64,000 nucleotides of DNA from Micromonospora aurantiaca ATCC 27029 (GTDB lineage: Bacteria; Actinomycetota; Actinomycetes; Mycobacteriales; Micromonosporaceae), in the NCBI RefSeq assembly GCF_000145235.1, contig NC_014391.1:4534001-4598000 (forward strand), given 5' to 3'. The position numbers and the translations under genes were made by a program. Positions within the stretch are counted from its first letter, which is position 1. Each line of letters starts with the position of its first letter. Shown here piece by piece: positions 26,105 through 34,537 of this stretch. The notes under the pieces were generated by a model. It had not been told where the DNA came from, made no database searches, and saw only the letters and a list, made by a program, of their open reading frames with translations.

Positions 26105-26370
26105 CGGACCTGGGCGAGGCGGTCATTGACCAGGTCGCCTAGCTGATTCAGCGTCCGCACCTCGGCCACCTCCTCCTCGGGCAGCGAGATACCGAACCGC
26201 CGTTCGACGGCGCTCGACGCTTCGAGCAACGCGAGGGAGTCGTAGCCCAGGTCGGCCAGCGGGACCTCGCCGAGGTCTTCGGCGGCCGCGTCGACGGGCT
26301 CCGCTTCGCCGGCGCAGGTGGCCAGGATGGTCAGCAGATCGGGAACGCTCAATCGGACGGATTGACTCAT
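26101..26370 (-). CDS. Type II PKS acyl carrier protein
   Basis: 89 residues from ATG 26370, with AAAGGAAAG about 8 bp upstream. The phosphopantetheine site is S45 in LGYDSLALLE; four-helix ACP pattern. Third gene of the minimal PKS (KSalpha, CLF, ACP) in canonical order; 11 bp after the CLF stop. It carries the poly-beta-ketone chain. An overlapping longer frame through the CLF gene is an artefact. Confidence 0.95.
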   Translation of the reverse strand: MSQSVRLSVPDLLTILATCAGEAEPVDAAAEDLGEVPLADLGYDSLALLEASSAVERRFGISLPEEEVAEVRTLNQLGDLVNDRLAQVR

Positions 26371-26381
26371 CAGCTTTCCTT

Positions 26382-27581
26382 TCATGGGGCACGTACAACC
26401 AGTGCGCTGTTGAAGCCCTGCCGGCCGCGGGCCAGCACCAGGGCAACCGACGCCGTCAGGGGCCGGGGGGCCTCGACCAGGTCGAGGGCGTAGTCCGCGA
26501 CGACGTTCACGGTCGGCGGGATGACCTTGTCGCGCAGCGAGAGCAGCGCGGTCGCCACGTCGAGCGGGCCGGCGCCGGAGTACAGGCGACCGGTCATCGT
26601 CTTGGGCGCGGTGACCGGGACGCCACGCGGGCCGAAGAGGTCGACGATCACCTCGGCCTCCGCCCGGTCGGCGTCCGCATCGCCGGCTGCGTCGGCGAAG
26701 ACCACGCCGACCTCGTCCGGGCCGACCCCGGCGTCGGCGAGGGCCGCCCGCACGGCACGCCCGAGGTTGCCCGGACGACCCGAGCCCGGTGAGGGATCGA
26801 ACGTGGCGGCGTACCCGGCGATCTCGCCGTAGACGTGGGCACCACGCTCGCGGGCACAGTCGCCGTCCTCGACGGTGAGGATGGCGCCGCCCTCGCCGGG
26901 CACGTGGCCGTTCGCCTTGCGGTCGAAGGGAAGGTAGGCATGGCGCGGGTCGTCGGCGGTGGACAGCATGCCGCTGGAGATCAGCGCGGCCAGCCCGTAC
27001 GGGGACAGCGCGGAGTCCATCCCGCCGGTGAGCACGAGCGGCGCGCCCTTTCGGACGGAGCGGCGGGCGTGCGCGATGGCGTCGAGACCACCGGCCTGGT
27101 CGGCGACGAGTACACCGATCGGGCCGCGCATGTCGTGCCGGATCGAGATCTGGCCGGAGTTGACGGCGTAGAACCAGGCAAACGACTGGTAGACGCTGAC
27201 GTGGCTCGGTCCGTCGGCGCACAGGTGCTCGAGCTCTTTCTGTCCGAACGCGAATCCGCCCGACGCGCTCGCGGTCGACACGCCGAGGTCGGTCGCGGCC
27301 AGCGCCGACCGGTCGATGTCGGCGTCGGCGACCGCCCAGTCCGCGGCGGCCAGCGCGAACCTGGTCATGCGATCGGTCTGCGGCAGCAGCCGGCTGGGCA
27401 GGTGGTTCCCGGCGTCGAAGCCGGTGACCACGCCGCCGAGGCGGCTCGGGTAGTTCTCGACGTCGAACAGGTCGATTCTCCCGATCGCGCTGCGGCCCCG
27501 CAGGGTCGCCGCCCAGTAGTCCCCGGCACCGACGCCGTTGGGCGCGACGACGCCGAGCCCTGTCACCACGGCGGTGCTCAT
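26382..27581 (-). CDS. Chain length factor, KSbeta
   Basis: 399 residues, thiolase-fold ketosynthase homologue in which the active-site Cys is Gln (Q162 in VADQAGGLDA), as in chain-length factors; Q162 decarboxylates malonyl-ACP during priming. It pairs with KSalpha and sets chain length; decaketide is expected for an anthracycline but cannot be proven from this sequence alone. Its start overlaps the KSalpha stop by 4 bp (27578-27581), the usual coupling that gives equal subunit amounts. Confidence 0.95.
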   Translation of the reverse strand: MSTAVVTGLGVVAPNGVGAGDYWAATLRGRSAIGRIDLFDVENYPSRLGGVVTGFDAGNHLPSRLLPQTDRMTRFALAAADWAVADADIDRSALAATDLGVSTASASGGFAFGQKELEHLCADGPSHVSVYQSFAWFYAVNSGQISIRHDMRGPIGVLVADQAGGLDAIAHARRSVRKGAPLVLTGGMDSALSPYGLAALISSGMLSTADDPRHAYLPFDRKANGHVPGEGGAILTVEDGDCARERGAHVYGEIAGYAATFDPSPGSGRPGNLGRAVRAALADAGVGPDEVGVVFADAAGDADADRAEAEVIVDLFGPRGVPVTAPKTMTGRLYSGAGPLDVATALLSLRDKVIPPTVNVVADYALDLVEAPRPLTASVALVLARGRQGFNSALVVRAP

Positions 27582-28849
27582 GCTGCCACCGCCTCGGGCG
27601 CGGCGAGCACCATCGCGCTTTGGAAGCCGCCGAAGCCGCTGCCCACGGTCAGCACTGTGGAAAGCTTGCGCTGCCTGGCCTCGCGTGGCACGTAGTCCAG
27701 GTCCAGCTCCGCGTCGGGGTGGTGGAGGTTGGCCGTCGGCGGCACGACGTCGAACTCGATCGCCATCGCGCTGGCGGCGACCTCGATCGCTCCGACGGCG
27801 CCGAGCGAGTGTCCGATGACCGGCTTGATGGAGCTGATCGGCACGTCGTAGGCGTGCATGCCGAGGCCCCGCTTGAGCGCCTCGGTCTCGTGGCGGTCGT
27901 TCTGTCTGGTCGCGGTGCCGTGCGCATTGACGTAGTCGACGGCGGTGGCCGGGATGCGGGCGGTGTCGAGGGCGGCTCGGATCGCCGCGGCCATCTCCTG
28001 CCCGTCGGGCCGCAGGCCGGTCATGTGGAAGGCGTTGCCACGGGAGGCGTACCCGCGGATCTCGGCGTAGATGTGCGCGTCGCGGCGGCGCGCGCTCTGC
28101 AGTTCCTCCAAGACCAGGACCGCCGAGCCCTCGCCGAGCACGAACCCGTTACGCGTACGGTCGAACGGCCGCGCGGCGGTGCCTGGATCGTCGTTGGTGT
28201 TGGACGTGGCCTTGATGGCGTCGAAGCAGGCAACCGTGATCGGCGCGATCGGCGCGTCGGTGGCGCCGGCGATCATCATATCGACCGATCCGTCGCGGAT
28301 GAGGTCCCAGGCGTGTCCCACCGCGTCGATGCCGGAGGTGCACCCGGCCGACACGACGGCGTTGGGTCCTTCCGCGCCGGCGGCCCAGGCCACCTCGGCC
28401 GCCATCGAGCTGGGCACGAAGTAGTCGTACAGGTCGGGGCCGGCGAGCCGGTGGTCGACGAGCCAGTCGCGCCCTTCGTGGCTGACCGCGCGGTAACGCT
28501 CCTCCAACCGCAGCGTGGCGCCAACGGCGGTACCGAGACTCACCCCGACCCGGTGCGCGTCGTCGCGGTCGACGACGAGGCCGCTGTCGCTCATCGCCTC
28601 CCGCGTGGCGGTGAGCGCGAACAGGGCGGCCCGGTCCAAGCGCCCGATGTCGTGCTCGCTGAAGCCGTACTGGAACGGATCGAAGTCACACTCGGCAGCG
28701 ATCCGCGACCGGAAGTCGGCGGAGTCGAAGGCGGTGATCAGGCGGGTCATCGGGGTGCCCGCCACGATGCGTTCCCAGAAGGCCTTCGCTCCCAACCCGC
28801 CGGGCGCGACGACGCCGATCCCGGTGATGACGACCCGACGTTGACTCAC
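27578..28849 (-). CDS. Type II PKS ketosynthase, KSalpha
   Basis: 423 residues. Active-site C170 (VVSAGCTSGIDAVG), with the His pairs NAHGTATRQND and KPVIGHSLGAVGAIE. It catalyses the Claisen condensations of malonyl-ACP on the KS-CLF dimer. First gene of a leftward operon KSalpha-CLF-ACP-sugar reductase. No KSIII or dedicated acyltransferase is adjacent, unlike in daunorubicin or aclacinomycin clusters that use propionate, so acetate priming by malonyl decarboxylation is the simplest reading. Confidence 0.96.
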   Translation of the reverse strand: MSQRRVVITGIGVVAPGGLGAKAFWERIVAGTPMTRLITAFDSADFRSRIAAECDFDPFQYGFSEHDIGRLDRAALFALTATREAMSDSGLVVDRDDAHRVGVSLGTAVGATLRLEERYRAVSHEGRDWLVDHRLAGPDLYDYFVPSSMAAEVAWAAGAEGPNAVVSAGCTSGIDAVGHAWDLIRDGSVDMMIAGATDAPIAPITVACFDAIKATSNTNDDPGTAARPFDRTRNGFVLGEGSAVLVLEELQSARRRDAHIYAEIRGYASRGNAFHMTGLRPDGQEMAAAIRAALDTARIPATAVDYVNAHGTATRQNDRHETEALKRGLGMHAYDVPISSIKPVIGHSLGAVGAIEVAASAMAIEFDVVPPTANLHHPDAELDLDYVPREARQRKLSTVLTVGSGFGGFQSAMVLAAPEAVAA

Positions 28850-28959
28850 GCAGACTCCCCCGCTCTTGCGGACCTGCTCATTGGTGCCGGTCTCCTACGA
28901 TCGACGATGGAGTCGCGGGCTCGAGCCGAGGTCGAGCGTGTCTGGAGCGGGTGTCTCTC

Positions 28960-30222
28960 TCAGCCCGCTGCCGTTGGCCGGTTCGCTGCCGTGAGTCGTT
29001 CGAGGAGAGCTACGACCTCGCTCGGCGCGGGCATGGCGAGCGCCTCCGATCGCAGGCGTCGGGCCGCCGCCGCGATCCCCCGATCGTGAAGCGCCCGGCC
29101 GACCAGGTCCCGCAGGCCGGTCAGGTCGTTGGCGTACAGGCCGGCACCGGCCCCGGCGAGACGGCGTGCCTTCAGACCGGTGTCCCACAGCATGTCCGGC
29201 ACGACGACCTGCGGAACGCCGTGCACCAGCGCGGTCTGGAAGGATCCCGCTCCACCGTGCGACACGACCGCCGAGCACAGCGGCAGCAACACGTCCAGCG
29301 GCACGAAGTCCACGACCCGCACCCCGTCGGCCTCGACGTCGTCGAGGGTGGCGATCACCTCGACGCCGAGGTCCGCGACACCCTGGAGGATCCGGCCGAC
29401 GGAGAGCCGATCGGTGCCCCACACCTCGCGATGCGCCATGCCCAGCGTGATGCACACGCGTGCGGTGCCGGCCTCCAGTTCGCCGATCCAGTCCGGCACG
29501 ACGGAGGCGCCGTTGTAGGGCACGTACCGCACACCGACGCGCGGCAGTCCGGTATCCAGCGCGAGCGAGGACGGAACCGGGTCGAGGGTCCACTGACCGA
29601 CCACAAGGTCCTCGGTGAACCCGGATCCGAACCGGCCGAGCCACTCGGCGAGAGGGTCCTCGCGCAGGATCGCGGGACGGGCCGCGAGAGCCGCGAGGTA
29701 GTGCCGGCGCAGGTTGCCGAGGACGTCGAGGCCGAACAGGAAGCGGGCGTGCGCGGCACCGCACGACTTCGCGGCAATCGCGCCGGCGAAGTACATCGGG
29801 TCCCAGATCACCAGGTCGGGGTGCCAGTGCGCGGTGAAGGCGACGAGTTCGTCGAGCGCCCGGCGCGGCATGGTGTTCTGCAGGACGACGTTCGTCCAGG
29901 CGGTCAGGGTGCCGTGGAGATAGTCGTAGGTCAGCGACTCGGTGCGGGTTTCGCTGATGTCGAAGGTGTCGAGCCACGACCCGGCCTCGCCGTCGGCGGG
30001 CGGGCGTTCCTCCTCGCGGGCCTCCGCGTCGCGAACGTGCTGCGCGACGTCGAGCATGTCGCCAACCGGCACGGCGGTCAGCCCTGCACCGAGGATGTCC
30101 TCGGTCGCGTCGGGTTGGGTCGCCATGCAGACCTCGTGCCCTGCGGCACGCAGCGCCCAGGCGAGCGGCACCTGATTGTTGACGTGGGAACTGGACGGAA
30201 ACGGCGTGAACAGCACTCGCAT
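28960..30222 (-). CDS. Deoxysugar glycosyltransferase GT6
   Basis: 420 residues from ATG 30222 (MRVLFTPFPSSSHVNNQVPL), where the family consensus begins; an upstream in-frame ATG adds seven unaligned residues. GT-B fold, donor signature SHGGAGSFQTALVHGVPQVVVPDMLWDTGLKARRL, nearly the same as in GT1 (8951-10237); the two are each other's closest relatives here. The donor-side similarity suggests a shared or similar sugar nucleotide. It lies upstream of KSalpha on the same strand with a 110-bp gap. Confidence 0.9.
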   Translation of the reverse strand: MRVLFTPFPSSSHVNNQVPLAWALRAAGHEVCMATQPDATEDILGAGLTAVPVGDMLDVAQHVRDAEAREEERPPADGEAGSWLDTFDISETRTESLTYDYLHGTLTAWTNVVLQNTMPRRALDELVAFTAHWHPDLVIWDPMYFAGAIAAKSCGAAHARFLFGLDVLGNLRRHYLAALAARPAILREDPLAEWLGRFGSGFTEDLVVGQWTLDPVPSSLALDTGLPRVGVRYVPYNGASVVPDWIGELEAGTARVCITLGMAHREVWGTDRLSVGRILQGVADLGVEVIATLDDVEADGVRVVDFVPLDVLLPLCSAVVSHGGAGSFQTALVHGVPQVVVPDMLWDTGLKARRLAGAGAGLYANDLTGLRDLVGRALHDRGIAAAARRLRSEALAMPAPSEVVALLERLTAANRPTAAG

Positions 30223-30276
30223 GCGCGCACCATGCGGCCGCACGCTCGACGTGACGCTGAGCGACGCTGGAGCCGG

Positions 30277-31017
30277 TCAGGCCTCCAGGGGCTCCCGGAT
30301 CGGCGGATCGGAGAGTCCCGCGATCTCCAGGATCCGGGCCGCCGACTTCCTGGTGCTGGCGACCGGTCCCAGCGGCGGGGCCTCGGCTGCCAGGCGGCGC
30401 CGCGTCCGGTCGTACACGTCCAGGCGCGGCGTCGACTTCATGGCGTTACCGAGAGTCGTCGCGTGCGGGCCGGGTTCCAGCATCGTGACCCGGACCCCGA
30501 AGTCGCGGCTCTCGTCGGCCAGGGCCTCGCTGAGGGCCTTCAGGGCGGCCTTGCCGGCGCCGTAGAGACCGTAGCCGCCCCGCCCCTCACCGGCTCCCTT
30601 CGATGTCACCTGGAACAGGTGACCGGCGCCACGGGCGCGCAGCCGCGGCAGCACCGCCTGCGACACCCACAGCGCGCCGAGGAAATTCACGGCGAGGTGA
30701 TCATGCACCTGCTCCTCGGTGTACTCCTCGACCATTCCGGCGAGCAGCTCGCCGGCGTTGTTGAACACGACATCGAGGCCGCCGAGCTGGGCGACCGCGC
30801 GATCCACCGCGCCGAACACCGCCGCTCGGTCGGACACGTCGGTCGGCAGGGCGAGCAGCCGGCCCGGATACTTCCGGTCGAGCGCGGCCAAGGAGGTCAC
30901 GTCGCGAGCCAGGCCGGCCACCCGGTCACCGGCTTCGAGGGCCGCCTCGGTCACCGCCCGGCCCAACCCGCGCGATGCGCCCGTGACGAGCCAGACGCGT
31001 TCCTCGTGTCGTGTCAC
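30277..31017 (-). CDS. Short-chain dehydrogenase/reductase
   Basis: 246 residues. TGASRGLG cofactor motif, NNAG, active-site Ser in QVTSKG and YGAGK for Tyr-xxx-Lys. The C-terminal part (KSTPRLDVYDRTRR) is typical of oxidoreductases found beside NTF2-like proteins. It is followed 54 bp later by GT6 and preceded by the NTF2-like gene at 31085. Paired SDR and SnoaL-like proteins form the two-component C-1 hydroxylase of nogalamycin (SnoaW/SnoaL2), and this pair is one candidate for that role. A simple ketoreductase is equally possible. Confidence 0.78.
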   Translation of the reverse strand: MTRHEERVWLVTGASRGLGRAVTEAALEAGDRVAGLARDVTSLAALDRKYPGRLLALPTDVSDRAAVFGAVDRAVAQLGGLDVVFNNAGELLAGMVEEYTEEQVHDHLAVNFLGALWVSQAVLPRLRARGAGHLFQVTSKGAGEGRGGYGLYGAGKAALKALSEALADESRDFGVRVTMLEPGPHATTLGNAMKSTPRLDVYDRTRRRLAAEAPPLGPVASTRKSAARILEIAGLSDPPIREPLEA

Positions 31018-31084
31018 ATGACGACCCTGTCACACGCGGCCGGTGCCGCGCTCGCACCGCGCTCGACGACGACGGCCACGGCGC

Positions 31085-31537
31085 TCAGGGGAGGTCGTCG
31101 CGGGTGACCCGACGGTGCCGCACCAGCAACTCGTCGCCCGCGGCAACGAGTTCGTCCTCGCACACGCACATGATGTCCAACCGCGGCTTACCGCCCTGCG
31201 GCGTCACCACGACCTGCGTGTAGCTGCGCACGAAGAGCACACCGTCGGCGCGCGGCTCAACCGCCGCCATCGTCAGCAGGTGCCTGACCTGTTCACCCTT
31301 GTCCGCGAGCGCCGCGGCGGCGCTGCGCACGCCCGCCTCCAGCGCTTGGCGACCACGGATCGGCTCGGGCGCCGACGGCGGGACGAACACACCGTCCGGA
31401 GTGAACATGGCGGCCCACTCGGCCGCCTCGCCGGCATCGAGCAGGTGCATGTGCCGGGCGTAGAAGTCTTGGACCCGGGCGTACGTGTGGGTCGCACCCG
31501 CGGTCTGATCGGTGTCCAGCGGCATGGAGTCCTCCAT
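31085..31537 (-). CDS. NTF2/SnoaL-like protein (SnoaL_4 type)
   Basis: 150 residues. NTF2-like fold: helical YARVQDFYARHMHLLDAGEAAEWAAMFTPDGVF followed by beta strands with RGRQALEAG, RSYTQVVVT and a C-terminal VRHRRVTRDDLP. Members act as dehydratases, cyclases or the SnoaL2-type half of a two-component hydroxylase. It differs clearly from the SnoaL orthologue at 7601-8035. On the same strand as the SDR at 30277 with 67 bp between. Product chemistry cannot be assigned. Confidence 0.72.
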   Translation of the reverse strand: MEDSMPLDTDQTAGATHTYARVQDFYARHMHLLDAGEAAEWAAMFTPDGVFVPPSAPEPIRGRQALEAGVRSAAAALADKGEQVRHLLTMAAVEPRADGVLFVRSYTQVVVTPQGGKPRLDIMCVCEDELVAAGDELLVRHRRVTRDDLP

Positions 31538-31678
31538 CGGCTTTCTCGGCTTCCGCTCGACGGTGCCCGGTACACATCGAACTTCACTGGTTCCGGCCGC
31601 AAGCGACGCTCGACCGCCGTTCCGGCCGCCGCGCGCAGCATCGAGGCCATCCGACTGACGCGACCGCGGAGGTGCTGT

Positions 31679-32458
31679 GTGCGGCTGATCGACCTATCCT
31701 CAGCGATCGACGCATCGTCTGCCGAGCCCGACCCGGTGGTGCACAAAGTGCTCACCCCGCGCGAGGGCGCCGAACACATGTGCGCCGAGATGCGCAAGCA
31801 CTTCGGTGTCGACTTCGACCCGCACGAGCTGCCCGACGGCGAGTTCCTGTCCCTCGACCGCCTCTCGCTGACCAGTCACACCGGCACACACGTCGATGCG
31901 CCGTCGCACTACGGTTCCCGTACCACGTACGGCGACGGGACGCCGAGGCACATCGACAGCATGCCGCTGGACTGGTTCTTCCGGCCCGGCATGGTCCTCG
32001 ACCTCACCGACGCCGGGACGGGCGTGATCGACGTGGCCCGCATCGAGAAGGAGTTCGCGCGCATCGGCCGGCGTCCCGACCCGATGGACATCGTGCTGCT
32101 GCACACCGGTGCCGACGCCCGGGCGGGTACCCCGGAATACTTCACCCGGTTCGCGGGCCTCGACGGGCCCGCCACCCGGCTGCTGCTCGACCTGGGGGTG
32201 CGCGTCATCGGCACCGACGCGTTCAGCCTGGACGCGCCGTTCGGCGACATCATCGACCGCTACCGCAGGACCGGTGACCGGTCGGTGCTGTGGCCGGCGC
32301 ACATGGTCGGGCGCGAGCGCGAGTACTGCCAGATCGAGCGCCTGGCCAACCTGGGCGAGCTACCCACGCCGTACGGCTTCCGGGTCGCGTGCTTCCCCAT
32401 CCGCATCGCCGGCGCCGGTGCCGGCTGGACGCGCGCCGTCGCGTTGATCGACGACTGA
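31679..32458 (+). CDS. Polyketide cyclase, SnoaM/AknW/DpsY-like (cyclase family PF04199)
   Basis: 259 residues from GTG 31679; GGAGGT at 31668-31673 is a strong ribosome site 5 bp upstream. The kynurenine-formamidase-like metal motif HTGTHVDAPSH spans 67-77, and IGTDAFSLDAPFG lies in the C-terminal half. Family members in anthracycline clusters help close the second/third rings. Next gene rmlA begins 16 bp downstream, so this is a two-gene operon combining aglycone and sugar steps. Divergent from the NTF2-like gene across 141 bp. Confidence 0.88.
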   Translation: MRLIDLSSAIDASSAEPDPVVHKVLTPREGAEHMCAEMRKHFGVDFDPHELPDGEFLSLDRLSLTSHTGTHVDAPSHYGSRTTYGDGTPRHIDSMPLDWFFRPGMVLDLTDAGTGVIDVARIEKEFARIGRRPDPMDIVLLHTGADARAGTPEYFTRFAGLDGPATRLLLDLGVRVIGTDAFSLDAPFGDIIDRYRRTGDRSVLWPAHMVGREREYCQIERLANLGELPTPYGFRVACFPIRIAGAGAGWTRAVALIDD

Positions 32459-32474
32459 GGACCGAGGTGGACCA

Positions 32475-33347
32475 GTGAAGGGCATCATCCTTGCCGGCGG
32501 CTCCGGAACCCGGCTGCGACCGCTGACGCTGGCCGTGTCGAAGCAGTTGCTGCCGGTCGGTGACAAGCCGATGATCTACTACCCGCTGTCGGTGCTCATG
32601 CTCGCAGGCATCACCGAGATCCTGCTCATCTCGACCCCCGCCGACCTCGTGCAGTTCCGGCGGCTGCTGGGTGACGGCGCGCATCTCGGGCTCCGGTTGA
32701 GCTACGCCGAGCAGCCGCACCCGGGCGGCATCGCCGAGGCGTTCCTGATCGGCGCCGACCACATCGGTGACGACGAGGTCGCCCTCGTGTTGGGCGACAA
32801 CATCTTCCACGGGCTGCGCTTCTCCGACCTGTTGCTGGAGACTGCGCGCGAGGTGGACGGCTGCGTCCTCTTCGGCTACCCGGTACACGATCCGGAGCGC
32901 TACGGCGTGGCCGAGACCGACGGGGACGGCCGACTCGTGTCCATCGCGGAGAAGCCGGCGAAGCCACGTTCCAACCGGGCCGTCACCGGGCTCTACTTCT
33001 ACGACAACGACGTCGTCAACATTGCCAAGAACATCGGACCGTCGCCGCGCGGCGAGTTGGAGATCTCGGGCGTCAACCAGGTCTACCTCGAACGCGGGCG
33101 GGCCCGGCTGGTCGACCTCGGCCGGGGCTTCGCCTGGCTGGACACCGGTACGCCGGAGTCGCTGCTCCAGGCGAGCCTCTACGTCGGCACGCTGGAGGCC
33201 CGGCAGGGCGTGCGGATCGCCTGCATCGAGGAGGTGGCGCTGCGGATGGGGTTGATCGACGCCGCCGCCTGTCACCGGCTGGGCGAGGCGATGGCTGGTT
33301 CGAGCTACGGCCGTTACGTGATGGACATCGCGGGTGAGCTGGCCTGA
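32475..33347 (+). CDS. rmlA: Glucose-1-phosphate thymidylyltransferase
   Basis: 290 residues, the usual length. GGSGTRLRPLT nucleotide-binding start, SKQLLPVGDKPMIYYPLS, and DNIFHG for the metal/sugar site. It makes dTDP-glucose from dTTP and glucose-1-phosphate, the first step for every deoxysugar in the pathway. ATG was preferred to the GTG at 32472. It is convergent with rmlB and separated from it by a strong terminator. Confidence 0.95.
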   Translation: MKGIILAGGSGTRLRPLTLAVSKQLLPVGDKPMIYYPLSVLMLAGITEILLISTPADLVQFRRLLGDGAHLGLRLSYAEQPHPGGIAEAFLIGADHIGDDEVALVLGDNIFHGLRFSDLLLETAREVDGCVLFGYPVHDPERYGVAETDGDGRLVSIAEKPAKPRSNRAVTGLYFYDNDVVNIAKNIGPSPRGELEISGVNQVYLERGRARLVDLGRGFAWLDTGTPESLLQASLYVGTLEARQGVRIACIEEVALRMGLIDAAACHRLGEAMAGSSYGRYVMDIAGELA

Positions 33348-33355
33348 GCACGCCT

Positions 33356-33381
33356 GAGCCGGCCCGTTCCCGGGCCGGCTC
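33356..33381. terminator. Bidirectional terminator between rmlA and rmlB
   Basis: GAGCCGGCCCG (33356-33366) and CGGGCCGGCTC (33371-33381) pair perfectly; tetraloop TTCC. Lies 9 bp after the rmlA stop and 25 bp from the convergent rmlB stop. Confidence 0.8.
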
Positions 33382-33405
33382 CGCCAGGCGTCAGGACGGA
33401 GCCGG

Positions 33406-34404
33406 TCAGCGACCCAGTCGTCGGTAGCGCTCCTCCGTCGCGTCCTTCTGCGGCTTCCACCACCACCCGTTGCGGCGGTACCAGTCGATCGTGCCGGCCA
33501 GGCCGGCGGAGAGATCGGCGTACCGGGGCTTCCAGCCCAGCTCGGTCCGCAGCTTGTCGCTGTCGTTGGCATAGCGCGCGTCGTGCCCGGGGCGGTCCGT
33601 GACCAAGTCGAAGTCGTCCGCGGGCCGGCCCATCAACTCGAGGATCAGGCGCACGATCTGTCGGTTGTCGCATTCCTGCCCGGAGCCGACGAGGTAGGTC
33701 TCACCCATCCGGCCGGACCGCAGGATCGCGTCTATCGCCGTGTTGTGGTCGTCGACGTGGGTCCATTCCCGGACGTTGTCGCCCCGCCCGTAGACCTTCG
33801 GCCGGTCACCGGCGAGGACGTTGGTGATCTGCCGGGGGATGAACTTCTCGACGTGCTGGTAGGGACCGTAGTTGTTCGCGCAGTTCGAGATGGTGGCTCG
33901 CACCCCGTAGGAGCGCACCCAGGCGCGCACGAGCATGTCGGAGCCGGCCTTCGTGGCCGCGTAGGGGCTGGAGGGGTCGTAGCGGCTCAACTCGGTGAAC
34001 CGCTCGTCGGAGTCCAGCGGGAGATCACCGAAGACCTCGTCGGTGGAGATGTGGTGTAGCCGCCGATCGTAGCGGCGTACCGCCTCGAGCAGGTTGAACG
34101 TGCCAACCAGATTCGTCTGCACGAACGGCGCCGGATCCAGCAGCGAGTTGTCGACGTGGGATTCGGCCGCGAAGTGCACGACGGTGTCGCTGGCCGCGAC
34201 CAGCCGATCCAGCACTTCGGCGTCACGGACGTCGCCGTGCACGAACTCGATGTGATCGAGGATCGGCCGGAGGGAGCTGCGGTTCCCTGCGTAGGTGAGC
34301 GCGTCCAGCAAGATGATCCGGTATCCGGGATGACATCGGCGGACGTGGTGCGCGAAGTTCGCGCCGATGAAGCCCGCTCCGCCGGTGATCAGCATGGTCG
34401 TCAT
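33406..34404 (-). CDS. rmlB: dTDP-glucose 4,6-dehydratase
   Basis: 332 residues. GGAGFIGANF cofactor motif, STDEVFGDLP with the Thr-Asp-Glu catalytic set, and YAATK for Tyr-xxx-Lys. It converts dTDP-glucose to dTDP-4-keto-6-deoxyglucose, the common precursor of 6-deoxysugars. Divergent from metK across 133 bp containing two TTGAGCC/CTTGAGCC direct repeats (34471-34490), a possible promoter region. Confidence 0.95.
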   Translation of the reverse strand: MTTMLITGGAGFIGANFAHHVRRCHPGYRIILLDALTYAGNRSSLRPILDHIEFVHGDVRDAEVLDRLVAASDTVVHFAAESHVDNSLLDPAPFVQTNLVGTFNLLEAVRRYDRRLHHISTDEVFGDLPLDSDERFTELSRYDPSSPYAATKAGSDMLVRAWVRSYGVRATISNCANNYGPYQHVEKFIPRQITNVLAGDRPKVYGRGDNVREWTHVDDHNTAIDAILRSGRMGETYLVGSGQECDNRQIVRLILELMGRPADDFDLVTDRPGHDARYANDSDKLRTELGWKPRYADLSAGLAGTIDWYRRNGWWWKPQKDATEERYRRLGR

Positions 34405-34537
34405 ACGGGCACGCTAACGATCCCGGCCGCGACATCACTGGAACGCCGATGGACGCATCGTCCGCCCGCTCTTGAGCCTTCCTTGAGCCGGTGCCGCCAG
34501 GCTTCGGCGACCGAGTCCGCCACCCCCGAGGAGCACC

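Noticed and set aside
28951..31107. A 718-residue open frame on the plus strand
   Set aside because: Antisense to GT6 and the SDR, both of which have clear family motifs.
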